Of a stretch of 64,000 nt of DNA, positions 12,139 through 23,218 are shown piece after piece. The DNA is from Cephalotrichum gorgonifer (Eukaryota; Ascomycota; Sordariomycetes; Microascales; Microascaceae). Under the pieces are notes generated by a model. That model searched no databases. It was given only the letters and a program-made list of their open reading frames with translations, and had not been told where the DNA came from. Positions within the stretch are counted from its first letter, which is position 1. Each line of letters starts with the position of its first letter. Position numbers and translations under genes: made by a program. The DNA lies in assembly GCA_900312665.1 (NCBI GenBank), contig ONZQ02000009.1, positions 418,420 through 482,419 of the forward strand, in the 5' to 3' direction.

Positions 12139-14760
12139 TTACTCGTCATCCATCGGATGCTGGTCATCCACAAGGATGACGACCGTAAGCGTGGCGGCAT
12201 AGGCCTCTCGGATAGCGCACGCGACGCTGAAATATGTTAGCTCAAGCTTCGTAAGACTCTCATACCCACCAAATAAAAGAGAGAAACAACATACCACGTC
12301 TTCCGCATATCCGCAACGACGGCACTCAACCCCCAATGCGCGCACCACGCCCTCGCCAGCACCTCATTATCCTTCACCCCGAACGCCTCCACGACAAGGA
12401 CCCTCTCTTCATCGTCCTCATCCACCCCTACGCCTCCACCACCCACCCCCGGAGACGGATACCCGTAGACCCCACCCCAGTCCTGCACGTTCACAATCTG
12501 TTCCGCCCGGATCGTCGAGTACGCGTAGTCGAAGAACAGCGGGTGTGGGCCCCCCTTACAGGGCCACGCCGACACAAACGACACGTCGTACGCGAGCCGC
12601 AGCGGCCACGACGCCCCGTCGATGGCGAACTGCACCGTGGCATCGAACCACTGGGGGCCCGAGTCGGCAAGGCGCGCCTCGCACGGTTGGAACCCGAGCC
12701 TCTCGATCCTCACCGTGTCGACCGTGTCGTCCGGGTCCGTCATCACAAGGTTGTACTCCCTCACGGGGATCGTTTCTGCCGGGGGCCCCAGCGGGTCGGA
12801 ACGCTCGGCCATGGAGGTTACATCGTCGAGCGTGAGGCGCTGACGCGGGCGACGGCTCCGGATTCGTGCTATCTGCGAGCGGGCGAGGTCTGGCGTCGGA
12901 CGTGCTGGTCCGATCCAGCCAGCGGCGAGCTTGCAGGTTGGGGCGAGCACCTTGCCCACGATGCAGGTGGCGGTCCAATAAGTGTAGCTACTACGGTACT
13001 GGAAGCCGCAGCTAGGATATAAGTGTGTCAGGAGGGCGAGCTCATCCGTAGCCTTGTCCGGGTCGATGTCGATAAGGGTGTTCATGATGAGGAACGGGTA
13101 CGTAGGCTATCCTCCGTCAGTGTTTTGACCTTCTCCAATGTTATATTTGGGGACTGGGGAAGGGGCTCTTACGCCTGGGAGGACGAGTCCGCTGAAAAAG
13201 GCCATGGCATCGGAGCTTACTGCGTCGACGCTGGAGTCCGCGTTCCTCTGGCGGAGCTTATCCAGGGTCTCGTCGAGGTTCGGCCACTTCATAGTCCTTA
13301 TAAACTTTTCCAGGACCTTAACCTGTCGCTTTCTTAACCTGTATCGAAGTTTGACTAACACAGAATTAGCGGGCGAACGGGACGACACCACAAAATCCGT
13401 TGCCGTCTTCCCGGGTCTTACTTACCCTGGTCTGCCGTCTGGCCGTAGCTCTCCACCCGGATGAACTTCATCCACCGCCTCGCCAGCGCGATGTTCCACT
13501 GTATCATGGGCGGGATCTGCGAAAGCAGCCTCTCTTTCGCCCACTCGCTGTGCGAGCGCGAGTTGATACGCATGTCGAGCTCCAGGCTCAACAGGAGCTG
13601 GTGGAAGAAGCGCTGGTACAGGTCGTGGTTTAGGTAACCCCTGTCGAAGATGAACCGGGTCACGACCTGGTTTTTGGGGTCCGTGAAGTCGATCCACTGG
13701 GGCTTCGAGAGCACTTGTATCAGGTCAGTGATCTGGCGGTCCAAGCCCTTGTTCATGCTGAATAGCTTGTCCGAGTCGCGGAGGAAGTGCTTGTATAGAC
13801 CGCGGTGCAAGACGGTTTCGTCATCGTCGCTGCCCATCTCAATCTCCTTCAGGCGCCTAAAGATCCTGACCAAGTCAACCTCTCGCAGGGCCGGCACGCC
13901 GGGATCTCGCAGCGGGATGGCGTGCGGCATGACGCTCGAGAGGGCCAGCCACTGGTTCAAGGTGACCGTGCCCGGCAACCTCCCGTATGAGAAGGCAAGG
14001 CTCGGCTGTTCCAAGGTTTCCCAGGGAACCCGGGCGGCACTCTTCCCCTGCAGCCGCATCGTCATCAGCTCGGCCATGACGCTGCGCAGGTCAACGGCGT
14101 CGTCTTCACCCTTAACCTTGCCGAACTGGGGAGGCGCGGTCGAGGTGGCGTAGAGGGCGTAGCAGTGTTCCGGGGCGTGGGGGATGCCCTTCACGTGTCC
14201 GACGTGGACGGGGGCGCCCCGGCAGATAAGAGACTGGGCGTGTCTCATTGTCATCTCGTCTCCAAGCGCCGTGCCGGGCGGCGGCCACTCGGTCAAGGGC
14301 ACGAGGGAATGGTCCCGGGGGTTCTCCTTGCCCTTGCCCTTGAAGCCCCTAGAGGAAATCTTGGGGTCTCGGGAGTGGGGCCGGCGGCGGGGCCGGCGGA
14401 CCTCGCGATCGCCGCGGACGCCATCTGTCTTTCGCCTGCGAAGGACAGCATCTGCGTCATTGGCATTCCTCGTTCTGCGTGGTGGAGACTGTGGGTGGCA
14501 GAGCCCGAGGTAGGCGGCCGTGTCAGCATATCGTCATGACTTTCAAATGGGGGGAGCATCTGGAAGGAGGAAGCGGATGGGAAGGACAAAAGAAATTGGA
14601 GAGAAGTTGAAGGGGGGAGTACTTGTACAGGGAGACAGCAGAAGGACTGGGTCGAATTTACCGGCTTTCCGTTCTGTTGTTGCGAGGAGGAGGAACCCTT
14701 CCTTCGGAACCTCAAGAGGCTCTTCCAGAACCCCGTCTTCTCAGTTTCCCTGGCACCCAT
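12139..14760 (-). CDS. Uncharacterised conserved-looking fungal protein, 753 aa
   Basis: Six exons on the minus strand can be joined in frame: 14760-14662, 14559-14402, 14348-13426, 13354-13173, 13106-12295 and 12226-12139. Five of the six exons have long frames with consistent codon bias across the joins. I do not recognise the family. The N-terminus is basic and Gln/Ser-rich, then Pro/Ala-rich (about 34-90). The middle is helical-looking and polar (IFRRLKEIEM, DRQITDLIQVLS), and the C-terminal half has aromatic-rich beta-like stretches. No transmembrane segment, signal peptide or catalytic motif is evident. The intron at 14401-14349 has a poor donor (GTCCGC) but a good TTTCCTCTAG acceptor; without it the frame breaks, so this join is the weakest. 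The other introns are consensus. Confidence 0.7.
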
Positions 14761-16678
14761 GGCAGCAGGGGAGGAAATAGAAGAACCCGGGAGGAGGGTT
14801 AAATGAGAAAAAGAGATACGCAAAAAAGGAATGGCGAAAAGGAACCGAAATGCAGAAGAATCCAACCGAGGAAAGTAAGGGAATATGTTGGTGTTGGTAC
14901 AGTAGGAGTAGCACTATGTATGTACTCGTATCTCGTTCTAAAAGGACAAAAATCAAGGGACAGCGAGAATGGGAAGAGAGGAGAGGAGAGCAACGGCTCG
15001 GACCTAGTATGAGAGAAAAAGGGAAACAGAAAGAAGAAAAGGAAGAAAAAAAGGTACAAAGTTGGAGAGAGCCTCAAAGGGTTCGGAGGGAGAATTGAAA
15101 CCCGCAGTAAGGTACTTGTAGTGGGAATACAAAGAGAGCACAAGACAAGCTATGTTCCCACACTATGAATTTACATCGTGTAAGGTTGTTTCCCCCAAAT
15201 GAGTTCCGACGTGCTGTACAAGTACTCGTATGTAGCCTGTCGTGGCGTCTGGGGCGAGCGAGCCGGGGCTGCGACTCGAGGTTGGTGCAAGGTCGATGCC
15301 TGACACGCGAGTGAGCTGGCAGGAGGCGGGCGAGTTGGATGGCGAGAGATGATTCGGCCCAAGCGAGGGAAGGTCGATCTACTCGTGGAGAGAAGAGTAG
15401 GAGAAGAAAGCGAGCGGATGAGGTGATAGGTAGGATAGATCGATCGGATTATTCCATTGCCCGTACGTACGTACTTTGTGCTACGGGCGAGAACGAAAAA
15501 AAAAGAAGAGTGGAAGAAAGGAACAAGGGTGACGAATGGATTCGATGTTCGAGTCTGCTATAGACTATAGGACTTCCTTGTATGCTCGGCGCTAATGTGG
15601 GAGGGAGCCGGTTTACGATTGCTCCTGCCCTACCTGCGTGTCTCGTCTCAGGAGACGGGATTTTGGTGAGTGAGTGAGTGGCAACGGGTAAAATGTACGA
15701 GTATGCCTAATAGTGGGTGGTGGTTGTTCCAGAGTATCCGTAACTTGTACGAGTATATGGTGGTTTGGTGGGTGGCCTCGAGGGACTGATTTGAACAGAC
15801 GGATGTGAGTGACTGGAGTAAAAAACGGTGAGGGCGACCGCCGTCGGACAACAGGGCGAGACCAGACGAGACCGTGCCCGCCAGAAAGCAGAAACTAGAA
15901 ACCAGAAACTCTGCAGGGGAATAATAACAAGGGTTAATACAGGTACTAACAGGTATTATTTGGTGGTAGAGCTGATATCTCATACTAGTCAGATGCTGCA
16001 TCTCCCAATGCAATGGAACTGCAGATGTCTTGTTTCCCACAGGCCCGGCGCCACAATCACCGTCACAGCGACGGCCATGTCCGTTCATAGGCCAGTATAA
16101 GCGGGTACCGTCCGACCTGCGACCATGAACATGTAATAATAGCCAGTACACTGCAAAATAGTCTTTATTATGCTACCTGCAGCGGGTGATACATGTATTT
16201 CCTCACCCTTTACTTGTACATCCTCCCGATTGCGATGGGAGCTAGCTTCCAATTGATGATATCTGTGACTTGCTTTACAGCATACATGTATCCTCTCTGG
16301 ATTCCCGCCGTTTGTTGGCTAATATTTATTCAAGGTCCGGTCTGTCTACTTCTGCAGGGGCCATTACTGGCTGTACCCAATACTTCCTACCTCGTACATG
16401 TGCACACCCGCCCAATGGTACTAATAACAACAGCCTCCCCGCCTTGGGCATCCGAACTCCTCGCCATCTCATTTGCTCGTCCCCCCGTTTGCCACTCGGA
16501 GCCCTCCCTCGTACAATAACAAACCTCCATTCCATCCACGACACATCCACCCTTACCGCTTATCGTCAGCTCAGAAACGCGTCCCTGCCCCCTGCGCCCC
16601 CTCCCCTCGCCCAATCCAACCCGTGTGCTCTCACCTGGCCGGGCAGCCCAAGCGCGTGCAGTTTTGGTTCATATGTAC
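14761..16678. other. Intergenic, 1.9 kb
   Basis: No supportable gene. The first 400 bases are purine-rich (presumed leader of the uncharacterised gene). The region contains several copies of a TACTCGTA/TACGAGTA-type octamer and related CTTGTAC words (for example near 14924, 15217, 15693 and 15749). Frames on both strands are short and compositionally noisy. Confidence 0.5.
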
Positions 16679-19172
16679 CTAAAGCTCGGTGGCCAGTACA
16701 CCAGTGCCCGTACCACGCAGAATCGATTTCCACTGGTAAATTACCAGATTAGCATATAGATTCTTCGGATAATGCAAGCCCCCCAAAAAGCAAAACCAGG
16801 CACAACGGGAAACAAAAAGTCGGGCTCGGCTCAGCCCAAAAAAAATAAGAAAGAAACAAACATACCTGAAGCACCACGTTCACGATGATCCCCACGACAA
16901 GTGCCCCGCTAACCACCATCGGCCCCACCATGTTGTCAAAGTGCTTGCCGCTTCTCTCCACAATCATCACCCTCCTCACCTGCAGCATCCTGTGGCCCCA
17001 CCAATTCGCAAACGCCGCCACCGCAATGTAGAATAGCCCCATGCTCCGCCCCGCGCTGCCCTCCCCGGCTGCCGTGAAGAGCGCCACCGCAAGGCTGCCG
17101 AGGAGGATGCTGATGTGCTGCCACTTGAGGAACGTCCGCTCGTTCGCGAGCCACACTTTCGGCTCGATCTTTAGGTCCCCCCTGTTCTTAATCCACTCTC
17201 GGGGCTGAACCACGCCCTCAGGTAGGGCGTCATCCCCTCCACGTCGTGAGAGGGCGTACCGCCGGAGGGAGAAGCTGGGCAGGATCGATGACATCGTCCC
17301 GTAGTTCGCGTTATGCACCTCAGCTCCCTCGTTCGACTCGGCACCTGCCCCCTCCTCGGCCTGTTGCTCCTCTCCCCGGGCACTGGGTGACTTCGCTCCC
17401 GCCGACCCGACGCCGAGTCCCCCGGATAGATACGACTGCCCCACGGGCGAGCTTCTCGAGGCCCGATACGAGTTTACCTTGGTGCCCAGGTAGCTCCCCA
17501 CGACCTGGTCATCCTTTGCCCTCTCCGCCTGGCGCTGTGCCTCCTCCTCGAACGCCTTGCGGGGGTCCTTCCGGATGTCCGCGTCGAGGTCGCTCATCCA
17601 GAACGGCATAATGTTGACATAGTCGTCAAACAAGCACGCCACACCATGGACGAACTTGGAGAACCGCGGCGCCGCGTGCACAAGGTGAGACGTCATGAGG
17701 TCCTCCACCCAAGCTGGACGCTTCCGCCCGTCTTCCTTCAGCTTGATCTCAAGAATGGCATAGGGGAACTTGGAGACCTCCCCCTCCCGGATGTTCTTGA
17801 AGGGGTACGTCATGCCGTTGTCATCGATATCCGTCCTGTGCCACTCGTTCCGGTCCCGACACGGCCGGTGTGAGTCTAGCGTGTCCTCTCGGATGAAGGC
17901 GACGTTGTCGTCGATGGAGATGCGAATCCGATCGTCACCCGGCTTCTGGTACGCCGTCCGGACGTAGTTTGCCCTCATGACGGGCGCGATCCCGTGCTTT
18001 TGGATGAACTCGTCGAGCTGGTCTGCCGTATTCTTGAGGGATTCAATAGCCTCCGCCGGCCGTCCCTGCCTCTCCATCTTGGCGACCGTCTTGTCCATCT
18101 TGTACTTCCCGTTGAGGAACGGGAGGACGTACTTATCCTTAATAGGCATCCTTAACTCCGAGCTCCCACCGGACTCGTCCACCGTCTTCCGCTCTAGGGT
18201 CAGGTTTGGTCTCGAATTGAGCTGCCCATGCCAACGGATCCTGACTGAAGACGCAGTTGAATTCCTGTCCACCTTGGCCGTGTAGAGCTCAAACTTAGGG
18301 TTGTCCAAGTAAAGCGAGGTTATGGTGGGGTCCTCGGAGGGTTTGGTCTCCTGAGACGACTGCGAGCTGTAAACTAGGGTCGGCAGGCGTGGCAAGATGT
18401 ACGTCTTGACCTCGAGGAGGTTGTCGGGGTGTACCCAAACTAGGCAGAGAGTCCATGTTAGACCGGGGGTCCAAGTCCCATATTGCGGTGGAGGGGTGTG
18501 GGTGGTGGATGCCTTACATTTGTGTGCTGTGTACCGCTCGCCGTTGAGCACCTCTCCCTCCTCCTCGAGATCCACAGGTTCCACGGGAGCGTTTCCAGAC
18601 CCATCATCCTCCAGATGCTGCCGAATGATGAAATACATGATGGATAGCTTCTTCAGGAGCGGCGAATACGCTGGCTCGGTGGTAAACGGCCGATTCGACA
18701 TCGTCACCTGCATCATCGGCCGTACCTTGTACCTGTTCCCCCTCTTGCGGTCGTGCTTTTTCACAATCTTCTGGAACCCCGTATAGTTTATCCGTGTGAA
18801 GCTCTTGAGCTCCCTTATCTCCTCCGTAATCACATCCAGCTCCTCCTTGAGCTTCTGCATCTTCTCCTTCTGCTCCGCGCTTGCCGCCTGCCTCTCGCTA
18901 TCCTTCGGTGCCAAATCCCGCAGCGTGTCGAACGCGGCGTTGATGCGGTCCCAGAGGGACGTGAACTTGGCCTCCTGGAACCGCGTCACCTTCTCGAGCT
19001 GCACGTTAAACATCTCGTCACAGAAGCGCTGCTCATCGTCCTCGGTCCACTGTTCGTCATCGTCGTCGGCGCGCTTCGCCTCCCGGAGGAGGGACTTGAG
19101 CTTGTTGTAGTCGATGTACTCGTCCTTCCACGGAGCGTAGATCGACTCCCGGAGAGTCTTTCCGAACTTCAT
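16679..19172 (-). CDS. SPX-domain vacuolar transporter chaperone, Vtc2/Vtc3-like
   Basis: Exons 19172-18518, 18439-16866 and 16732-16679 give 760 residues. The N-terminal SPX domain (exon 1, MKFGKTL start, KKHDRKRG motif) senses inositol pyrophosphates. A VTC core follows (about 220-530) with FWVHPDNLLEVKT, RIRW, ERKT and RFSKFVHGVA. The C-terminal DUF202-like part has three hydrophobic segments (from about residue 658) after KVWLANERTF. The VTC complex makes polyphosphate and moves it into vacuoles. The WHRTDID and PFWMSDLDADIRKDP stretches resemble yeast Vtc2/Vtc3 more than the catalytic Vtc4, although core basic residues look retained, so Vtc4 is not excluded. The last exon encodes only 17 residues after a 133-base intron with a clear branch site and TTTACCAG acceptor; reading through would instead end at 16749. 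Confidence 0.85.
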
Positions 19173-19896
19173 GGCGGCGACGTTAGGAGGAGGGAAACAG
19201 GGGAGCTTGTCGAGAAGTGATGGGATATCGTCCTAGGGAGGGGGGTAAATCGATGATAATGGGTAGACGCAAAGAAATGCTGTCGGGTGGGTGGAGCGAG
19301 TGAAGAGAGGAAGGTCAAATTTTGTGGCGAGTCTTGCGCGGATCGGTACCTCCCTCGATAGTTGGGAGTGTACGGAGCAGCAGGCGGGCAGATCCATGAT
19401 CGTGATATCCTGGCCGGGTAGCACCAAAAGCCCCACTATTATCGCTTCTTCAGTGGAGCATTCTCGCAAGAAGGTGCAATTGGCCAATCAGGTCCGTGAA
19501 ACCCCCACGTGCTGGTGCAAACATGAAGCAATGCTGCTATATTGGACCTGATAGCTGCTTTACAAGGGTAGGAGCTATTGGCGCTAGGCAGGCAGCCGGC
19601 GCCGGGCGCTAGTGTTTCTGCCAGCTGAAGGCGACCGACGAAAAATTATGGACGTCCCAGCGCCAATAATAGCAGTCGCCCAAAATTATTTACGGAAATT
19701 AATACGGAATATTGCCTGTGGTGTATGACTCCAAACCGAGCGCCTCAAGCCAACGATACCTGACGTACCGTACTCTCAGGGATTACACAGACTGGGACTA
19801 ATTTTGGTACATATCTACGTCCCGGATCCCCGGGGTGGGATCAATGAGCACTAACTAACAACTACATGTAGTATTCAAGCAACTGGCTGCGTCAAG
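19173..19896. promoter_or_regulatory. Divergent promoter region, Vtc-like gene and deoxyhypusine synthase
   Basis: 724 bases separate the two start codons. A palindromic ATTGGCCAAT at 19479-19488 puts a CCAAT box on both strands, and a CACGTG lies at 19506-19511. CCAAT is the known site of the HAP/CBF complex. CACGTG is the core of the Pho4/NUC-1 phosphate-response site, relevant because VTC genes are phosphate-regulated in yeast. Occupancy is not shown by sequence. Confidence 0.5.
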
Positions 19897-21131
19897 ATGG
19901 CCGATTCTCAGAATTTACCCCCGGTAGAGGCTACCGGGGCTGTATTAGTACAGTCTGAGGACATCTCGAAGGATGCGCAAGCCGTCGAGGAACTTGATTT
20001 CAACAAGATCAAGGGTCCCGTCACTGCGGATGATCTCCTCCAGGGGATGCGCCACATGGGCTTCCAGGCGTCTTCGATCGCCGAGGCCGTGCGCATCATC
20101 AACGACATGGTACAGCTGCACCCACCCAGCGAAGCTGATACAAATAGCACCTCTGTTGATATTTTTTTTTATTCGGCGTCGGAGATGAATTCATTTTCTA
20201 ACTGCAGCGTTCACGTAGAGAGCCTGGAGAGATCCCGAGACTGGTGAAAAGACGACTATCTTCTTGGGATATACGTCGAATCTCATATCCTCCGGCCTAA
20301 GGGGTGTCCTCCGGTGGCTGGTGGAACACAAGCACGTCTCATGCATCGTCACGTCCGCCGGTGGCATAGAGGAGGACTTTATAAAATGCCTGGGCAACAC
20401 GTACATGTCGTCCTTCAGCGCCGACGGCTCGGACCTTCGCCGCCGGGGGCTCAACAGGATCGGAAACCTGCTCGTGCCCAATGCCAACTACTGCGCCTTC
20501 GAGGACTGGGTGGTCCCCATCCTGGACAAGATGCTCGAGGAACAGGAAGCGACCAAGAACTCGGAGGAACCCGTGAAATGGACCCCGTCCAAGGTAATCC
20601 ACCGTCTAGGGAAAGAGATCAACGATGAGAGGTCTGTCTACTACTGGGCATATAAGAATGACATCCCAGTGTTCTGCCCTGCCTTGACGGACGGCAGCCT
20701 GGGCGACATGCTTTACTTCCATACGTTCAGATCGTCCCCCCAGGCACTCACGATAGATATCGTTCAGGATATCCGAGCAATCAACACCATCTCAGTGAGA
20801 GCGAAGCGCGCGGGCATGATTATCCTTGGCGGAGGAGTCGTTAAACACCATATCGCGAACGCATGTCTCATGCGGAACGGGGCGGAATCCGCCGTGTACA
20901 TCAACACCGGCCAGGAATACGATGGAAGCGATGCTGGCGCCAGGCCAGATGAAGCCGTTTCGTGGGGCAAGATCAAGATTGGAGCAGACAATGTGAAGGT
21001 TAGTCTTGCTCCCTTCTTTCAATCCCTGGCATTCTCGAACGGCATATGCTGACTTTCTGCAGGTATACGCCGAGGCTACGACTTGCTTCCCATTCATAGT
21101 TGCCAACACGTTTGCCAAACCTTCGGAATAG
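19897..21131 (+). CDS. dys1: Deoxyhypusine synthase
   Basis: Exons 19897-20109, 20219-20998 and 21063-21131 join in frame to 353 residues. The protein carries the family signatures FLGYTSNLISSG, TSAGGIEEDFIKCL, NRIGNLLVPN, ALTDGSLGDM and GGGVVKHHI. The catalytic lysine motif SWGKIK is present (Lys at about residue 322), which forms the enzyme-imine with the aminobutyl group. The enzyme uses NAD and spermidine to make deoxyhypusine on eIF5A, an essential cytosolic modification. The first intron ends at CACGTAG, giving the expected NDM/RAWRDPETG junction; read-through from 20110 is a shadow. Length and start match fungal orthologues. Confidence 0.96.
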
Positions 21132-21595
21132 GACATCTGAGGCAACTATGAGGGTGTACCTTACAGGATAAGGGACTTGGATGCAATTGATATAGGTAGA
21201 TTCGATAAAAGGATGGTGTTGTTTCAAACCAGAACAAGTTAGGATAGACAGATGAGGTGCTCAAAATATGGTGGCATATGTGTGAGATTTCTAGGATAGT
21301 AATTATGATAATTCTCACTTCTTTACATTATTGCAAAGGCCGCCTTGGCACCGAGGTTTCTACTCATGACATGAGAAAGGAGAGAGTGGTGGGCGGGAGG
21401 TCTGGATAAGGTATTTCCGTACTATGATTTTGCATTACATAATCACATTACGCTTCTGCCCATGTTCTAATGGAGCCGCCCATGCAACCCAGACAGCATC
21501 CAAAGCACGTCTACCCGCATTTTTAGTAGCATCACCTGAAGCTGCATCCGCCACACCAACAGGTCGGCCCAAGGTTTGGGCATCCCCGGCTCAAA
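21132..21595. other. Intergenic, 464 bases
   Basis: Space between the stop of deoxyhypusine synthase and the start of CWC27, both on the plus strand. It holds a 3' UTR and promoter; no gene or strong motif was seen. Confidence 0.5.
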
Positions 21596-23218
21596 ATGTC
21601 CGCTATCTACAACCTCGAGCCGCAGCCGACGGGCTCGGTGATATTACACACCACCCAAGGAGAACTATCCGTCGAGCTCTTCGCGAAGCAGACCCCCGTC
21701 ACTTGTCGAAACTTCCTCCAACTCTGCGTCGATGGCTACTACGATAACACGATATTCCACCGCCTCGTCCCAGGCTTCATTCTACAGGGTGGAGACCCTA
21801 CCGGCACCGGCCATGGTGGCGAGTCGATATACGATGGAGGCGCTCTCAGCGGCGACTTGGATCCATGGCCAATGGATCAACGGCGGGGCAGGAATGCCGG
21901 ACCTACAGGGGTAGGATTCAAAGACGAATTCCACTCGAGATTGAAGTTCAATCGACGGGGTCTTCTTGGCATGGCGAATGAGGGGCGTCCGGATACCAAC
22001 GGCAGCCAGTTCTTCTTCACGTTAGATAAGGCAGACGCACTTACTGGGAAGAACACGGTGTTTGGAAGAGTCGTTGGGGACACGATATATAACCTGATGA
22101 ACATGGCTGAGGCTGAGGTCGACGAGGCCACCGAGCGACCTTTATACCCGGCGAAGGTCACCAAGGTAGAAATATTAGTCAACCCCTTTGACGACATTAA
22201 GAAGCGGGTTCGTACGGCCCCTGCGGCTCAGAAGACGGTAGTCGTGGAACGGAAGAAGAAGAGGAAAGGGGGAAAGCAGCTGCTCAGCTTTGGGGACGAG
22301 GAGGATGGGGAAGAGGAACTACCAATCTTGAAAAAGCCCAAGTTTGACACGAGGATCGTTATGGATGTAGATAACAGCGCCGACGAAGATCACGCCGTTA
22401 TCCCCTCGAAGAAAAAGAAGAAGGAGCAGCTCGCTGACAAGTCAACCGAGACGTCTCAACCTGCCACCAGTAGGAGAGCAAAGGCGACCGAACCAGAACG
22501 GAAAGGGAAGGAGAAGGAAGTTTCAACACGCCACTATTCAGCGTCACCAGAGCCAGAAGTGCAGAGGAAGCCGAAGAGTGAGCTAGAAAGAACCAACGAG
22601 GAGATTGCTGCTCTCAAGACATCCATGCGACCCCGCACCGAAACACAGCCAGAGGTGACAAAGGAGAAGGGCACGTCCGCATTAGAGCAAATGCTCTCTA
22701 GGACATCCGTCAAAGGCGGCAGGAGAAGGGGGGGCCGGCAGGCGGTAAACGACGACCAATCTTCGGTGGATTTCATGAAGGGCTGGGAGCTGAAACTTAA
22801 AAAGGCAGCTCAGCCCGAAAAGGGGGCCGGGCCCCACGCTACCACTGAGAATAACAGGAAGAGGGATACTGACGGCGACGACGACGACGCAAACCGTTGC
22901 GATCTGCACTTTGTGCCAAACTGTCAGAGCTGCAGCGCGTGGGATAAGAAGAAAGAAGGGGAGGAGAGCGGGGACGAGGATTTCATGACCCATATGATGA
23001 GCTGCAAGGAGGATAAGCTGGGCAAAGACCTGAGCTACCGCAAGAAGGCAGAGGAGGAACTTGTGGTGATTGACCCGAGGGCCAAGGCTCAAACCATCAA
23101 AGAGCAGAAGAGGGCAGAAAGAGAGGCGAGATCAGGGAATAGTGGCCGTGAGTGGGACCAGGCGAGAAATGCTAAGATGGCCAGGGCAGCAGCAGCAGCA
23201 GGCAGGGGTGCAACATAA
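21596..23218 (+). CDS. cwc27: CWC27-type spliceosomal cyclophilin
   Basis: A single exon of 540 residues. The cyclophilin domain spans about residues 1-200 (FHRLVPGFILQGGDPTGTG, then FNRRGLLGMANEGRPDTNGS and SQFFFTL). It carries an in-domain insertion after GGESIYDGG, of about 25 residues, also typical as I recall of Sordariomycete orthologues. The rest is charged, with Lys/Glu-rich low complexity and a conserved end (EEELVVIDPRAKA, then Ala-rich). The length and charged tail identify CWC27, a component of the Bact spliceosome, rather than a small cyclophilin. Prolyl isomerase activity is uncertain, because CWC27 orthologues often lack key catalytic residues. Confidence 0.92.
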   Translation: MSAIYNLEPQPTGSVILHTTQGELSVELFAKQTPVTCRNFLQLCVDGYYDNTIFHRLVPGFILQGGDPTGTGHGGESIYDGGALSGDLDPWPMDQRRGRNAGPTGVGFKDEFHSRLKFNRRGLLGMANEGRPDTNGSQFFFTLDKADALTGKNTVFGRVVGDTIYNLMNMAEAEVDEATERPLYPAKVTKVEILVNPFDDIKKRVRTAPAAQKTVVVERKKKRKGGKQLLSFGDEEDGEEELPILKKPKFDTRIVMDVDNSADEDHAVIPSKKKKKEQLADKSTETSQPATSRRAKATEPERKGKEKEVSTRHYSASPEPEVQRKPKSELERTNEEIAALKTSMRPRTETQPEVTKEKGTSALEQMLSRTSVKGGRRRGGRQAVNDDQSSVDFMKGWELKLKKAAQPEKGAGPHATTENNRKRDTDGDDDDANRCDLHFVPNCQSCSAWDKKKEGEESGDEDFMTHMMSCKEDKLGKDLSYRKKAEEELVVIDPRAKAQTIKEQKRAEREARSGNSGREWDQARNAKMARAAAAAGRGAT

